The translations under genes and the position numbers were made by a program. Positions 9,968-20,290 of a DNA stretch of 33,019 bases are shown here, piece by piece (within the stretch, counting starts at the first letter, position 1; each line of letters starts with the position of its first letter). The stretch spans positions 1 to 33,019 of the forward strand of contig JBNGIQ010008319.1 in assembly GCA_049999765.1 (NCBI GenBank), given 5' to 3'. Source of the DNA: Phaeoceros laevis (taxonomy: Eukaryota > Anthocerotophyta > Anthocerotopsida > Notothyladales). The notes under the pieces were generated by a model. The model saw nothing but the letters and a program-made list of their open reading frames with translations, was not told where the DNA came from and ran no database searches.

Positions 9968-12129
9968 AGGGTGCAGGGTTTTCATCCTAGAATGGCGTGC
10001 ACTGGGTCCAGGATAAGTTATTGTGGACCCGAGAATGCTGCAATCAGCAGTTGCAGTTTTGGAGACAAAGGATGATTGTCTTCCACCATATCCACCGTCC
10101 ATGGTTAAGGCCTAGCGTGGTCGTTGGTAAATAAGGGCTGGTTTTGTAAGCAGATATTGCGTGTTATGTAAGATTGCCTCGTTCAGGAACAAATGATTTC
10201 CTGAAAGGCTGGATGTTCTTGTCAGGCTGCTATTGTGGCCCGTTGACAGCTTGAGACTTGTTGCTAGGACCTGTCGCCCATACTGGGAGACAAGTCTGAG
10301 AAGATGCCCAAGTGCTATGCTGGCATCTCTAGAATTTACATGGCTAACCTGTTTTCTAAATAGTTCGTTTTATAACATGTACGTTAAGTGGCTTTAACCT
10401 AGTGCAATGCCGCAAGGATGTAGCAAATTCTTGACTTAGGCTTTGGATCTGCTGCTTGGAGGTGCCAGCAGCAGGTTATTTCGTGATGGAAGAAGTTTAT
10501 TTTTGGTGTTTGGTTGTACGCATCTGTGACGTGCCATATAATATGACAGTGGAGTGTATTGTTTGTACCTGAAGAGTCTACAGATTGCGCAAAGGGTGTA
10601 TACGCAAAATGCTGAGTATCTGAATACAAGGCGTGTAGCGTGTTTAAGTCAATGACGTCGACTAATTGTGAGACGAAACGAGTGGGTGCGGAAGCCTTCT
10701 TCCACTAGTAGTTTCTGCAAATTTGTCCATAACTGAAGAATTCATAAATCTTTATGTAAACAATCCCGACAGGTATCACGTTCAGCAGGTCAGGAAGGAA
10801 TGGATATGCCTCAAGAGTTTTGTCATCAATTCGTAGCAAAGCCACGTCTGACATCTAATTGCATCATCATCCCTGCTGGATTACCCGACAAAGAAGGGAT
10901 AAAAAGCATAGCATTGCAATCAGAGTAAACAGTCTTGAGAAAGTAATCTTGTCAGCGACTGCTAGCCCCTTGAAGGAGTAGGAACCTGACCTAAATGGAT
11001 GTGGCTCCCAGACAAAACTGGTGTAACAACCTGGTAGAAGAGGCAAGGTCGTTGAAACCCCATAGCTGCGCATCAACTAGCTGATGCGCAGCGATACAGA
11101 ACAAGCATGCAAAGGATTGTGTCCTAAACGCTCAGAAAGCAAAGCGGCAGGTCGAGCGAATCAGAGTGGTAAGTTGTCTCCACAAGCCTAGGCTGATCAG
11201 AAACACGGACCAATTCCAATCACGTTCACTTCAGAGCCGATAGAATGATCCAAAGAAGTAACCCAGCATGATGATTCAGACACTCCAGGCAAAAACATGG
11301 GCAACTTCCAGCCACGGCTTCAAGCAGTGGCTAACGTGGCAACAAACCCGAAACAACACCACAGAAATCACAAATCGACAGTCCTTGCTGCAGCTGAAGG
11401 TCATCAGTGACTTAAACAGGTAATCAAAGACAAGCTCATCTTGTTGCAGTTTGTCTTCATCATCTGAACCATCGCCGAGGAGGACAACAGAAAAAAGGGA
11501 CGAGCCGCAGGGCAGTACAAACGTAACACGATGCACGACTGCAACAGAAGAGTGAGCCCTGCTTTTCTAGTGGTGGCCTGGTGACCTGACAGGGATGACC
11601 TAACTTGAACCGTCTAGGGCAAACCTGGAATTAGGTTTTCAGCCTTGCGGCTTGCCCTCTTTGTCAGTTCACATTAGACCTATCAGGCTTCTCCACATTG
11701 TGCATTTTCGTGCTCAGTTGCGAGCGTCGTACGAGATATCATCCATGGAGGATCTTTGAATTGGGAGGCTGCACCTATGTGCTGCGGGGAACCAACCCTA
11801 CTCCGGCCTCCAGAAAAAAACAGTTCAAAGCTGTAGTGGATGTTACAGAGTCACTGAAAAGAGTCACTGATGGTAAGAGCCATCACAAGACCCAGGAGGG
11901 ATGCGAGGGCAGCTGCTGCATCACCGAAAGACCCGTCAAGGAGCTGCCGGTGGTAATCGACCAAGCCTCGGCAAGTGAATGGCGACCTTTCGTGATGTAA
12001 GAGGTTTGCTATAGTTCCAAATCAGACTGCTTCGAATAAGTTCCAGCTTGTTCTAACACGTCGTCCGTAACCACACCCAGCTGACAAAGCCTCTTCTCAC
12101 ACTATCTCGTAAGAGTCTATCTTTGTCAG
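9968..12129. other. Intergenic region 3' of PTEN
   Basis: The first few hundred bases should be PTEN 3' UTR. Beyond that I find no coding sequence I can support. Short frames at 10867-11076 and 11276-11536 (minus) and 11698-12000 (plus) lack motifs, and splice context does not link them. The plus frame at 11698-12000 is Lys/Arg-rich with three late cysteines and could be a small exon, but it opens with a TTG. Confidence 0.3.
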
Positions 12130-12780
12130 GCTCCGCAACCAAAATGTTGTGCCGCCCAATTTCTGGATGGGTCCTAACATTGTGCAGTTTGGAGAGAACG
12201 GGTAAGAACATCAATCAAGCATGCCCTGAGCTCCTCACAACTGCCAGGAACCAGGTTCAAAATTAAGTACTTGTCCATCCCACCGTCCACTATGGGCACC
12301 TTCCTTGTCAGTTCGCCTGTAAGCACGATAAGCCTTCTCAACGTTCGTCAGTTGGTAAAGCTTCATATTCATGTTGTCCCCAAAGTTCAGTTGCTTTCCT
12401 CATCCCGTTGTCACACCCCATGATGGCATGATGGTCCTCGTGATCTGAGGCCACGACCCGTACAGCGCGCTTTGTAATGGCAGGAAGTGTTTCTTCCTTG
12501 GTGAATGTCGAAACACCGCGGCCCATGTCACCGCCATGCGTAAAGTATTGATGGAGAGCAGGACGACATGTAAATCCCTCTGGCTGAAAAAGATTCATCT
12601 CTTACAGGAGGGAGTCGCGCTTACCATCGCACAAAGCCAGGACATGGTACCTGGGCAGGTCTGTGGCAATTTCTATCACGTGAATTTCATATCCTTGAAG
12701 GAAACAAGGTCAAGGGTGCTTTTGAACTTCTTCAACAACCGTGTCTCAGAGGAGACCGTGAATCTTGAAGTGGAAGGTTA
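12130..12780 (-). pseudogene. Possible degenerate coding remnant, unrecognised
   Basis: On the minus strand a protein-like stretch can be followed with frame changes. An open segment at 12338-12598 has a low-bias composition (blocks such as CRPALHQYFTHGGDMGRG and VRVVASDHEDHHAIMGCDN). It is preceded at higher coordinates by another protein-like block (IHVIEIATDLPRYHVLALCDG). It is followed, after a shift, by MDKYLILNLVPGSCEELRAC at about 12220-12290. Frame changes and stops between the pieces could be small introns or decay. I do not recognise the family. A transposase remnant or an unannotated spliced gene are both possible. Confidence 0.3.
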
Positions 12781-13119
12781 GGTCTCCCCACTGATCTTCA
12801 CTTTTTCCAGGACTTCACGCTCTTCCTGGATTAGGCAGCTGAGCGAACTGTGTGTGGAACTAGCATACAACGCCCCCTGGTAGGCAGTAGAACAGTGGGA
12901 GTCTTGACTCGAACTCATTTGATACGAATGTTGACTTAAAATGCACTTAAGGGCAAGCAAGAAGCAAGCTGCATGGAATTCAGATCTAGGTGAAGGCTTC
13001 TTTATTATTCTCCTGCACATAGTCTTGACATATACGGAAAAATTCTGGTGACAAAAAGCCGGCAGATTGAGTGTAGGTAGCCATGCTGTTGGACGACGTT
13101 GATGCTGGGTAGCAAATGT
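12781..13119. other. Intergenic, 3' flank of the Nudix gene
   Basis: Nothing recognised. The right part should hold the 3' UTR of the minus-strand Nudix gene. Confidence 0.3.
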
Positions 13120-13773
13120 TCAGGTTGCAATGGGAGGATCTGCATTGGGCGGATCAGAAACCCACTTCCAAAAGTGTTTGCTAACGCCAACAGCAGCAGC
13201 CTGTTCACCACTGCTGGCTGGCTTGAATTCTTCCTCCAGCGTGAAAAAATCCGTGCTCGGCAGATCATTCATCAGTGCAGCCATCGTATGGATCACGTAG
13301 CGAGTCATCAAACCTGGGTAGGATAGAGACTCCCGCTCGTCTTCCTGCCTTATATAGCTGTCCTTGAGCAAGACAACTTTGTCAGCCGCCCCCATCTCGC
13401 AGCCCAGCTCTTCCTGAATGCCTCTCAAACAGGCAGTCTCCACACTCTCCCCATGTTTCATCTTTTCCGAGAGCGGCCTGTTCCTGTGCCTGACGCGGCC
13501 ATCAGACATCTCCTGGCTAGCTTCCAAGAGAAACTTTCCAGCCCCGTTCCTGATATGCACGCTGGCAACATGGACTGTGCGCTTGGGCGGCCGGGCATCC
13601 TCCAGCGTAGTCTCTCCTTCCAGCAGCTCGGACCAGAGATTCGCCAGGCCCTTGGTCCCCGAAGCTACCCCCCATGATCGCATATGTGAGGACCTGGACG
13701 CAAGTCGCTCCGTCATCCAACTGGAGAGGGCCTCCATCGACCCCAGCTCACTACCTGTCACACACCTGCCCAT
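13120..13773 (-). CDS. Nudix hydrolase-like protein
   Basis: Intronless frame of 217 residues from the ATG at 13773; an in-frame ATG at 13737 (SMEALSSW) is a second candidate, and the open frame extends upstream only through a TTG. The Nudix region is GRVRHRNRPLSEKMKHGESVETACLRGIQEELGC. The box reads roughly G-x5-E-x7-RG-x2-EELG, so the first Glu of the REUXEEXGU core is Gly while the two metal-binding Glu are kept. Upstream strands (RTVHVASVHIRNGAGKFLLEAS) and downstream ones (PGLMTRYVIHTMAAL) fit a Nudix fold. Nudix enzymes hydrolyse nucleoside diphosphates linked to another moiety; the substrate cannot be inferred. The gene is head to head with the PPR gene at 14141, 367 bp apart. Cell compartment is uncertain: the N terminus is Arg/Ser-rich with few acidic residues. 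Confidence 0.72.
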   Translation of the reverse strand: MGRCVTGSELGSMEALSSWMTERLASRSSHMRSWGVASGTKGLANLWSELLEGETTLEDARPPKRTVHVASVHIRNGAGKFLLEASQEMSDGRVRHRNRPLSEKMKHGESVETACLRGIQEELGCEMGAADKVVLLKDSYIRQEDERESLSYPGLMTRYVIHTMAALMNDLPSTDFFTLEEEFKPASSGEQAAAVGVSKHFWKWVSDPPNADPPIAT

Positions 13774-14140
13774 GCCGAGACAAACCCTGCCCTGCGCTCT
13801 CGCATCTGGAGCAGAAAAGAAGCAGCACTTGGCAAATGATCCTCCACCAACAGAGAAAGATAGGCAGACAGCGGTAGCCAGAGCCAAAGCGCAACACCCA
13901 GATGCACGACCCGAATCCCACAAGACTACCACCACGGGCGACAAGAAACAAGTGCCTGCCTGCGTGCTTGCAGAAAGCGGGCCGTGTGACTGCCGGTTGC
14001 CGGTTGGGGAGGGCGCGGACCTTCCTTGCCTCCCAGGAGCTCGTTTAGGGGCCTGGATTCTGGAAGTCTAATCTGCTGATCCAACTGACAAGTGAGTGTT
14101 TAGCTGGCAGAGAGGTCCCAGGAAGCCCAGAAGAGGATCT
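13774..14140. promoter_or_regulatory. Shared divergent promoter region, Nudix and PPR genes
   Basis: A 367 bp gap separates the two head-to-head start codons, so both promoters and leaders must fit or overlap here. No clear TATA box is seen. Frames opened on either strand in this gap use non-ATG codons and look like leader sequence. Confidence 0.4.
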
Positions 14141-16576
14141 ATGTGGGTGAAATCTGGACTAGCCACCTTGGGTGGTCACCATTGTCCCACGGCGTGCGTT
14201 GTGGATTTTGCAACAGGTTCCAAACTGCAAAGATTATGCGATGAGGGGCAGCTGGACAGGGCACTGGGTGCCCTTCTGCGCATGGACAAGCCTGGCACTG
14301 TTCTTCCAGTTGAGATGTACAGGTCGTTTTTGAAGGCATGCACTAAAAGGAAGGCGCTGGCTGAGGCCAGGCAAGTTCATGCCCATTTGGCTGAACAAGG
14401 GTTGGAGTCCACTAGGTATCTCGGTGAGTCTGTTGTGAAAACGTTGGTGAAGTGCGGTAGTCTTGAAGATGCTGTCCTAGTGTTTGAGAGGTTGCTCCAG
14501 CGAACTGTTGTATCCTGGACAGCTGTAATCTCTGGGTACGCTAATGCTGGCCAAGGGCGGGAGGCATTAAGGATGTACAGGTGGATGCAAGAGGAAGGAG
14601 TGCAACCAAACACTTACACTTTCGTTAGTCTACTTCATGCTTGTGGCAGTATCGGCGACCTGAAAGAGGGCAAGAACATCTATGCTGATGCCGTCAGGTC
14701 CAACTGCGGATCTCACCTCTTTGTGCGCACATCTCTGGTAGACATGTATGCCAAGTGTGGGAGCATTGTGGAAGCGCAGAATGTGTTTGATCAGTTGTCC
14801 CAGCGGGATGTGGTGTCATGGAATGCGATGCTTACGGCATACGTGCAACAGGGCCATCCAGAGAAGGCGTTGCAGCTCTATGAACAGATGCTGTCGGAAG
14901 GCGTTAGTCCAGATGAGAGGACTTTTGTGAGTGCTGTCCAGGCATGTGGCATGCTTGCAGAGACGGAGGAAGGTGATACTGTGGGTGGACTGCTCATCAA
15001 AGTACGGTCCTTGGAGAAGGGGAAGATAATACACGTTGATGCATGGAGAAATGGCTTTCGATCAGATGTCTTTCTCGGCAGCAGCCTAGTTACTATGTAT
15101 GGCAAGAGTGGCAGCATTGTGGATGCGCAAAGTGTGTTTGATGGGCTCGTCCAGCATAATGTCGTGGCATGGAATGCAATGCTTGCTGCATATGGCGAGC
15201 AAAGGCAAGCAGAGAAGGCTTTGTGGCTGTACATAGACATGTTTGAGAAAGGTGCGAGTTCAGATATTCGGACCTGTGTGAGTGCACTGCAAGCATGCGG
15301 CATGCTTGCAGAGAAGGAGGAGTATGCTGTTGTAGACGGTCTGTTCATCAAAGTAAAGTCGCTGGAGAGAGGGAAGGCATTACATGCTGGTGTTTTGAGG
15401 AAGGGGTATGAATCCAATGCTTTCATTGGAAACACCCTTGTGGGTTTGTACGGGAAGTGCGGGAGCCTGGTTGATGCACAGAATTCCTTCGAATCTTTAT
15501 CGGTGCGGGACGTCGTGTCCTGGAATGCAATGCTTGCAGCACATGTTGAGCAGGGCCAAGGGGAGGAGGCTCTGCAGCTGTATGGACAAATGCAGGAGGA
15601 GGCTGTTACTCCCAATGATATCACTCTCGTGTCCCTTTTGCAGGCATGCAGCAATGCAGGCAGCTTGGACTTGTGTAGGCAGGTTCATGCGATTCTTCTT
15701 TCTGGAGGAAACCATTTGAGCCCACTTCTAGGCAGGTCCCTCATTCATGCATATGGAAAATGTGCAAGCATGGCAGATGCCCAGACCGTTTTTGATGCAC
15801 TCCTGAAGCCTGATGTGGCTTCATGGACTGCCTTAACTGCTGGCTACGCTCGACAAGGAGACTGTGCAGCATGCCTCCAGAGTTACAAGCACATGCAGCT
15901 GGCTGGCATGAAGCCAAATGGAGTCACTTTCCTTTCACTTCTGTCTGCCTGCTGTCATGCTGGGCTGGTGGACAGAGGTATTGAGCTCTTTCTATCCATG
16001 GGCACAGATCACGGCATAAGCCCTGAGATCGAGCATTACGCTTGTATGGTGGACCTCTTTGGTCGGGCAGGATATTTCACGCAGGTGAAGGAGCTGCTGT
16101 CGACGATGCCGAAGCAGCCTGATCTGCCAATGTTGCTGTGCTTGTTAGGTGCCTGTCGAAAGCACGGCAAGGTAGTTTTGGGGAAGCAGGTCTTCGAGTG
16201 TGCGGTGCGTCTGGAGCCACAGCATTCTGCTGCGTATGTCCTAATGTCTAACATCTATGCTGATGCCGGTCTTTGGGACCTAGCAGAGGAGGCAAAAGAG
16301 CTCAGACAAAGGGCAGGCGCGAGAAAGATGCCTGGTCAAAGTTGGATAGAGAATGTGCAAGGAGTACACAGTTTTGGGGTAGGAGACTGGAAGCATCCAC
16401 AACAAGACCACATGTATGCTTTGCTACTGAAAGTAACATCAGACTTGGAGGACGGTCATGTTGTGAGTGTCAACGGTGGAAAAGCAAACTCAGATTCCTC
16501 GTGTGACGAAGCACACAAATTCCCCAGCTGCCTAGCCCATCTGGATGATACAGAGAGCCGGTACTCAACAGCTTAG
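14141..16576 (+). CDS. PLS-class pentatricopeptide repeat protein with E motifs, no DYW
   Basis: Intronless, 811 residues from the ATG at 14141; the frame opens upstream only at a GTG. About 14-18 P, L and S repeats run from residue ~40 to ~650, with hallmark blocks such as VDMYAKCGSIVEAQNVFD, VVSWNAMLTAYVQQG and VTFLSLLSACCHAGLVDRG. The E motifs follow (LLGACRKHGKVVLGK, SAAYVLMSNIYADAGLWD, GQSWIENVQGVHSFGVGDWKHP). The protein then ends after ~45 more residues with no DYW cytidine deaminase HxE/CxxC. Family knowledge: such proteins bind organellar RNA base by base and E-type members assist C-to-U editing with a partner deaminase. Two near-identical inserts (ACGMLAE... IKV.SLE.GK) at ~280 and ~405 mark an internal duplication of a repeat block. 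The organelle is uncertain. Convergent with the F-box gene, stops 55 bp apart. Confidence 0.93.
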   Translation: MWVKSGLATLGGHHCPTACVVDFATGSKLQRLCDEGQLDRALGALLRMDKPGTVLPVEMYRSFLKACTKRKALAEARQVHAHLAEQGLESTRYLGESVVKTLVKCGSLEDAVLVFERLLQRTVVSWTAVISGYANAGQGREALRMYRWMQEEGVQPNTYTFVSLLHACGSIGDLKEGKNIYADAVRSNCGSHLFVRTSLVDMYAKCGSIVEAQNVFDQLSQRDVVSWNAMLTAYVQQGHPEKALQLYEQMLSEGVSPDERTFVSAVQACGMLAETEEGDTVGGLLIKVRSLEKGKIIHVDAWRNGFRSDVFLGSSLVTMYGKSGSIVDAQSVFDGLVQHNVVAWNAMLAAYGEQRQAEKALWLYIDMFEKGASSDIRTCVSALQACGMLAEKEEYAVVDGLFIKVKSLERGKALHAGVLRKGYESNAFIGNTLVGLYGKCGSLVDAQNSFESLSVRDVVSWNAMLAAHVEQGQGEEALQLYGQMQEEAVTPNDITLVSLLQACSNAGSLDLCRQVHAILLSGGNHLSPLLGRSLIHAYGKCASMADAQTVFDALLKPDVASWTALTAGYARQGDCAACLQSYKHMQLAGMKPNGVTFLSLLSACCHAGLVDRGIELFLSMGTDHGISPEIEHYACMVDLFGRAGYFTQVKELLSTMPKQPDLPMLLCLLGACRKHGKVVLGKQVFECAVRLEPQHSAAYVLMSNIYADAGLWDLAEEAKELRQRAGARKMPGQSWIENVQGVHSFGVGDWKHPQQDHMYALLLKVTSDLEDGHVVSVNGGKANSDSSCDEAHKFPSCLAHLDDTESRYSTA

Positions 16577-16631
16577 TTTCACTATCTTGGGACACTCAAA
16601 GTGCAAAGAAGGCAGGCCTGGGCAGGCATGA

Positions 16632-17792
16632 TCAGAGCCTGAGGTCAGAGATTCTAGGTGTCACAAGCGAGACTTCCTGCGCTGTAAAACATCTGTAAGC
16701 TGCTGGATGAAGGGCCTGGTCAAGCCATTTCCAGGAGCGCTTGAGCGTATGGTAAGCCAGGATGTGGCAAGAGTTCACACAACCGTGAACTCTTGAGAAC
16801 CCAGCAACTACGAGCAGCAGGTTGCCAACAATCTGGGCTTTATGCACGGAGCAGCAGAGGACAGACTCAGCCGGCCATCTTGGGGGCAGCCCGGAAAACA
16901 CACATTCCCAACGGCTACCACTCCCTTCATCCAACGTGTACAAGGAGACTGCCGGGACTGGAGATGAAGAGGCACTGTACCCAAACACAGCGCTGCCATG
17001 ATCTGAGTCTGACAGGAGCTGGAACTGCGCATTCGGTGCATCTGGAAGTGGACTGAGAGACATCCAAGCTGCTATCTGCGGATGAAGATCATGAGCAACC
17101 TCCAGCGCCGACACCGAGCACCAATCGGTGGAGGTGCCGGAGTAGGTGGAGAGGCTGCCACTGGCACAGTGATAGAAAAACACTTGGAAGTCCATGCCCT
17201 CAGCCGGTGCCATCCAAATACTCCAGCCCTTCCCCAACAAACTGAGCCATCCGCCCAGCGGCAACAGCGTAGGCAGCTCCTGCCAGGTCTGATCTGCAAG
17301 GTTGAGCAGCCAACATTGTAGTCCCTGACTCTCCCACTGAGGCAGGGCCACTCCCACCAGTGGCAGTCTGGAGTGGCTGAACACCCTCGCGTTTCCCATG
17401 GACCAGCGTGGAGGTAGCCCTAAGCCGGGAATCTCCACCTCCCGCACCTTGAACCGCTCCTTGAGCCTCCGGAGAAGCATGTTTGGGCTTCCTGGGAGCT
17501 GTAAGATGCCGACGGGGTAGCCACGGTCGAAGGCCAGCATCGCAGTCTGCTCCCGAAAAGCCGCGGAAGCCATGACCTCCCTCCATCGCTTGCACACACA
17601 GCGGAAACGAGCTTGGCTTATTGCGGGTAGAAATAGGAGAATCCTGTCCACCAACTCGTCGGGGACCTCCACCCAAACGGATTCCTCCATTGAGGACCCG
17701 GCACCGGCATCGTTGCTGCCGATGAAGAGCTCCTCCACCAGGACCAGGCTCACTGCCGTCCTGTGAGCCGGAAGTGCCTTGGCACCACCCAT
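16632..17792 (-). CDS. F-box protein with propeller-like C-terminal region
   Basis: Intronless, 386 residues from the ATG at 17792 (MGGAKALPAHR); the open frame continues upstream to a GTG but that part is unlikely to be coding. The F-box spans residues ~42-82: VEVPDELVDRILLFLPAISQ followed by ARFRCVCKRWREVMAS, with the usual Pro, Leu and Trp positions. The rest (~110-386) has spaced WLLNLADQTWQELP-, VFFYHCASGSL- and ILAYHTLKRSWKWLD-type strands, as in plant F-box proteins with a kelch or galactose-oxidase-like propeller. Such proteins are substrate receptors of SCF ubiquitin ligases; the target is unknown. Upstream intergenic DNA contains a relic of the ZZ-like gene array. Confidence 0.85.
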   Translation of the reverse strand: MGGAKALPAHRTAVSLVLVEELFIGSNDAGAGSSMEESVWVEVPDELVDRILLFLPAISQARFRCVCKRWREVMASAAFREQTAMLAFDRGYPVGILQLPGSPNMLLRRLKERFKVREVEIPGLGLPPRWSMGNARVFSHSRLPLVGVALPQWESQGLQCWLLNLADQTWQELPTLLPLGGWLSLLGKGWSIWMAPAEGMDFQVFFYHCASGSLSTYSGTSTDWCSVSALEVAHDLHPQIAAWMSLSPLPDAPNAQFQLLSDSDHGSAVFGYSASSSPVPAVSLYTLDEGSGSRWECVFSGLPPRWPAESVLCCSVHKAQIVGNLLLVVAGFSRVHGCVNSCHILAYHTLKRSWKWLDQALHPAAYRCFTAQEVSLVTPRISDLRL

Positions 17793-17974
17793 GGCTCTCA
17801 CACCGGAAGAAGTGAAGCTTGCCACAGGCTTTTCACAAGCTTGCGGCAACACACTGTACACAGGAGTTGCTTCAAAGGCGAGCTTCAAAGGAGCCGCGTC
17901 TGTCAACCGCGTTCCATTCTGACAGCCATAAATCCCGGTGTGGGTCACGCTGTTTAGCCTATTTCGTCGAAGTA

Positions 17975-18295
17975 TTTTGCCCTCGAGTAAACTTGTGCGG
18001 AGTTTCACCTATAGAAGGGCCTCGCTACCAGCACAAAGTGTGAGTCTGTTGTTACAAGGCTGCACATTGCTATGCTGTGGAACATGAGGAACCTTGAAGG
18101 ATCACTTCAGGCTGCAACAGATGATCAGTTTCAGCTGAGGGAAGGAGCAACTGCTGTACATGTGTGCAGGAAACAGGCCTTCAATCTCTGCGCCGACTGC
18201 TTAGAACTCTTTATTGGGCCAGGCACTTTCAAGCACTGAACGCTATTTTGCGTGTTTTGTCAGCATCTGAGACTGCCTAGTCGACCTATGGCAAT
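17975..18295 (+). pseudogene. Relic of a ZZ-like zinc module gene
   Basis: From about 17985 the plus strand matches the end of exon 2 of the ZZ-like genes (CGVSPIEGPRYQHKV, here TGCGGAGTTTCACCTAT onward). It continues through the following intron with its GTGAGT donor and into the start of exon 3 near 18168 (NFNLCADC equivalent, here AFNLCADC). At about 18217 it jumps to the conserved promoter block found before the ZZ gene start codons (CACTTTCAAGCACTGAA). Exon 1 and the remaining exons are missing. The fragment is closest to the 25.8 kb copy. It lies between the divergent F-box and P450 genes, some 5 kb from the intact array. Confidence 0.75.
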
Positions 18296-18501
18296 GCTAT
18301 CTAAAATTGGATGGCTTCAGAGCTGTGATGCTTGGGCCACCGAAGAACCACACTGAGAGGCTGGGATCAGGACCAGAAGATGCTTAGAAAAAAGTATCAA
18401 ATTCTTTGGCACCACTCGCCATACATCACAAAAGAATCCGAGGGAATATTTATTTGTTTATTTAAAGCTAAATTCTGCGTCCAGGACTTGAGTCTCCGTC
18501 C

Positions 18502-20290
18502 ATGGCGGGCAACGTTGTAACTGGATCGCCGCTGCTCATCCTGGTGGTGGTGGTGGTGGTGCCTTTGCTGTCAATTTTGGTCCTCTCGAGGCGGCCATGG
18601 CTGCAGAGGAGGAAACCTCTGCCTCCAGGGCCCCGGAACTGGCCTGTCATTGGAGCGTTGCTGTCTTTGAGCCAGCCGGCTCATCTAGCTTTCCACAGGT
18701 TGGCCGTCAAGTACGGCCCCATCGTGCACTTGCGTCTGGGGATGACCCCCTTCATTGTGATCAACAGCTCCAAGTATGCCAGGATGGTGCTCAAGGAGCA
18801 GGATGCAGAGTTCGCGTCCAGGCCCTACTTGGCTGCTGGCAAGCACCTGTCGTGGAATTGGAGCGGCATCGGCCTGACACCGCTCGGTCCCGAGTGGCGG
18901 CAGAGGCGCCGCATCCTCACCGAGAACCTGTTCTCGACTCAGAGGTTCCTTGGCTTTGAGCGTGTCCGAGCTGAAGAGGTGAGCCTTCCGAGTTCCTCCT
19001 TGGCATAAATTTCTCTCCGGGGATTGATCACTGTTTGTGCTTGAAGGTGGCGGAAAGCCTCCGGGAGGTGGACGCGGCTCTCAAGGCCAAGAAGACTGTC
19101 AACATGAGCAATTTGTTCACAACGCTGGGCATGAATCACATGTGCCGGGTGCTGGTGAGCAAGCGCTTCTTCGGGGACAATGTTCCTGTGTCGGAATTGA
19201 TGACAGAATTCAGATCCGCTATGCGGAACATCTCGCAAGTTGCCGGTGCCCTATGCGTGGGAGACATAATTCCTGCTCTGCGCCCGCTGGACATCATGGG
19301 AGTGGAGGCGGAGCTGAAACGGTGTCAGGGGCAACTACGCGGTTTAATCTCCTTCCTCAAGCAGGAAAAAGAGAAGCAGAAACAGAATGGTCAGGAGGAG
19401 CCTGGTCAAGCAGACCTATTCGAGGTGCTCCTGGGTTTGCACAAGCAGAAAGAGATCACAGAGAGCACTCTCTACACTCTGACGTGGGTAAGAATTCTTT
19501 CTCATCTTCCACACCTCCCTGCAAGGTAAAGACCACCAATCCACCTAGTGTGCTAAAGACCACCAATCCAGGACGCTGGCTAGCATGTACTTTCTACTAC
19601 TACTTGAGAAGAGCAAAAACTGACCTGAAGTGTGGACCGTGGCAGGACATGATCGTGGCGGGATCGGACACCAGTGCAGTCTCACTGGAATGGGCCTTCT
19701 CCCAGCTCCTGCGCAACCCGGCAGTGGTGGCCAAAGCGCAGGCGGAGCTGGACTCCGTGGTGGGGCGGTCCCGGCAGGTGGAAGCATCCGACATGCCGAG
19801 GCTGCCCTACCTCAACGCGATTGTGAAGGAGTCGTGGAGGCTGAACCCGCCGCTGGGAATCCTGCTCCCGCACCACAACGAGGCGGCAACCACGCTGGGG
19901 GAGTACTACATCCCAGCCAAGAGCACAGTCCTCATCAACGCTCACACCATCCACAGGGACCCCGAGACGTGGCTGGACAGGCCTGATGAGTTCCTGCCGG
20001 AGCGGTTCCTCACCCCCGAGCTCCGCGACGTGGATGCGATAGGGAAGACTTTCGAGCTCGTGCCCTTCGGGGGCGGCAGGAGGAGGTGCCCCGGCTACAT
20101 GTTCTCCCACGCCATTATCCTCAAATGCCTGGCATCGCTTCTCCATGTCTACGACTGGTCCACTCCGCCTGGTGTAAGGCCCCAGGATATGGACATGGAA
20201 GCTGTTTTTGGAGCTGTTGTTAGCCGAGCCACCGAGCTCGTTGCCATGCCCACAGGCTACCGCATTGACCCCTCTGTGTACGCTCTCTAG
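18502..20290 (+). CDS. Cytochrome P450, A-type (CYP71 clan-like), three exons
   Basis: Exons 18502-18978, 19047-19487 and 19646-20290, all phase 0, give 520 residues. The start is ATG at 18502. Residues ~10-29 form a Val/Leu-rich membrane anchor partly encoded by a GGT/GTG run, followed by the proline hinge PLPPGPRNWP. Key motifs: I-helix AGSDTS (311-316), ExxR as ESWR (368-371), PERF (424-427), and the heme loop FGGGRRRCPG (447-456) with the Cys ligand at 454. Intron 2 falls just before DMIVAG, at the I-helix. The protein should be an ER-anchored monooxygenase. Overall form and motifs point to plant A-type families of specialised metabolism, but no substrate or subfamily can be named from the motifs. 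No frameshift or missing key residue is seen. Confidence 0.93.

Noticed and set aside
11698-12000. Plus-strand frame of 100 codons
   Set aside because: Begins with TTG, has no recognised motif, and no convincing splice partners were found; mentioned only in the intergenic entry.
13418-14071. Plus-strand open frame of 217 codons
   Set aside because: Antisense to the Nudix gene and its leader; no motif, and the Nudix frame has the family signature.
14878-15654. Minus-strand open frame of 258 codons
   Set aside because: Antisense shadow of the PPR repeats; its apparent internal repeats mirror the PPR ones.
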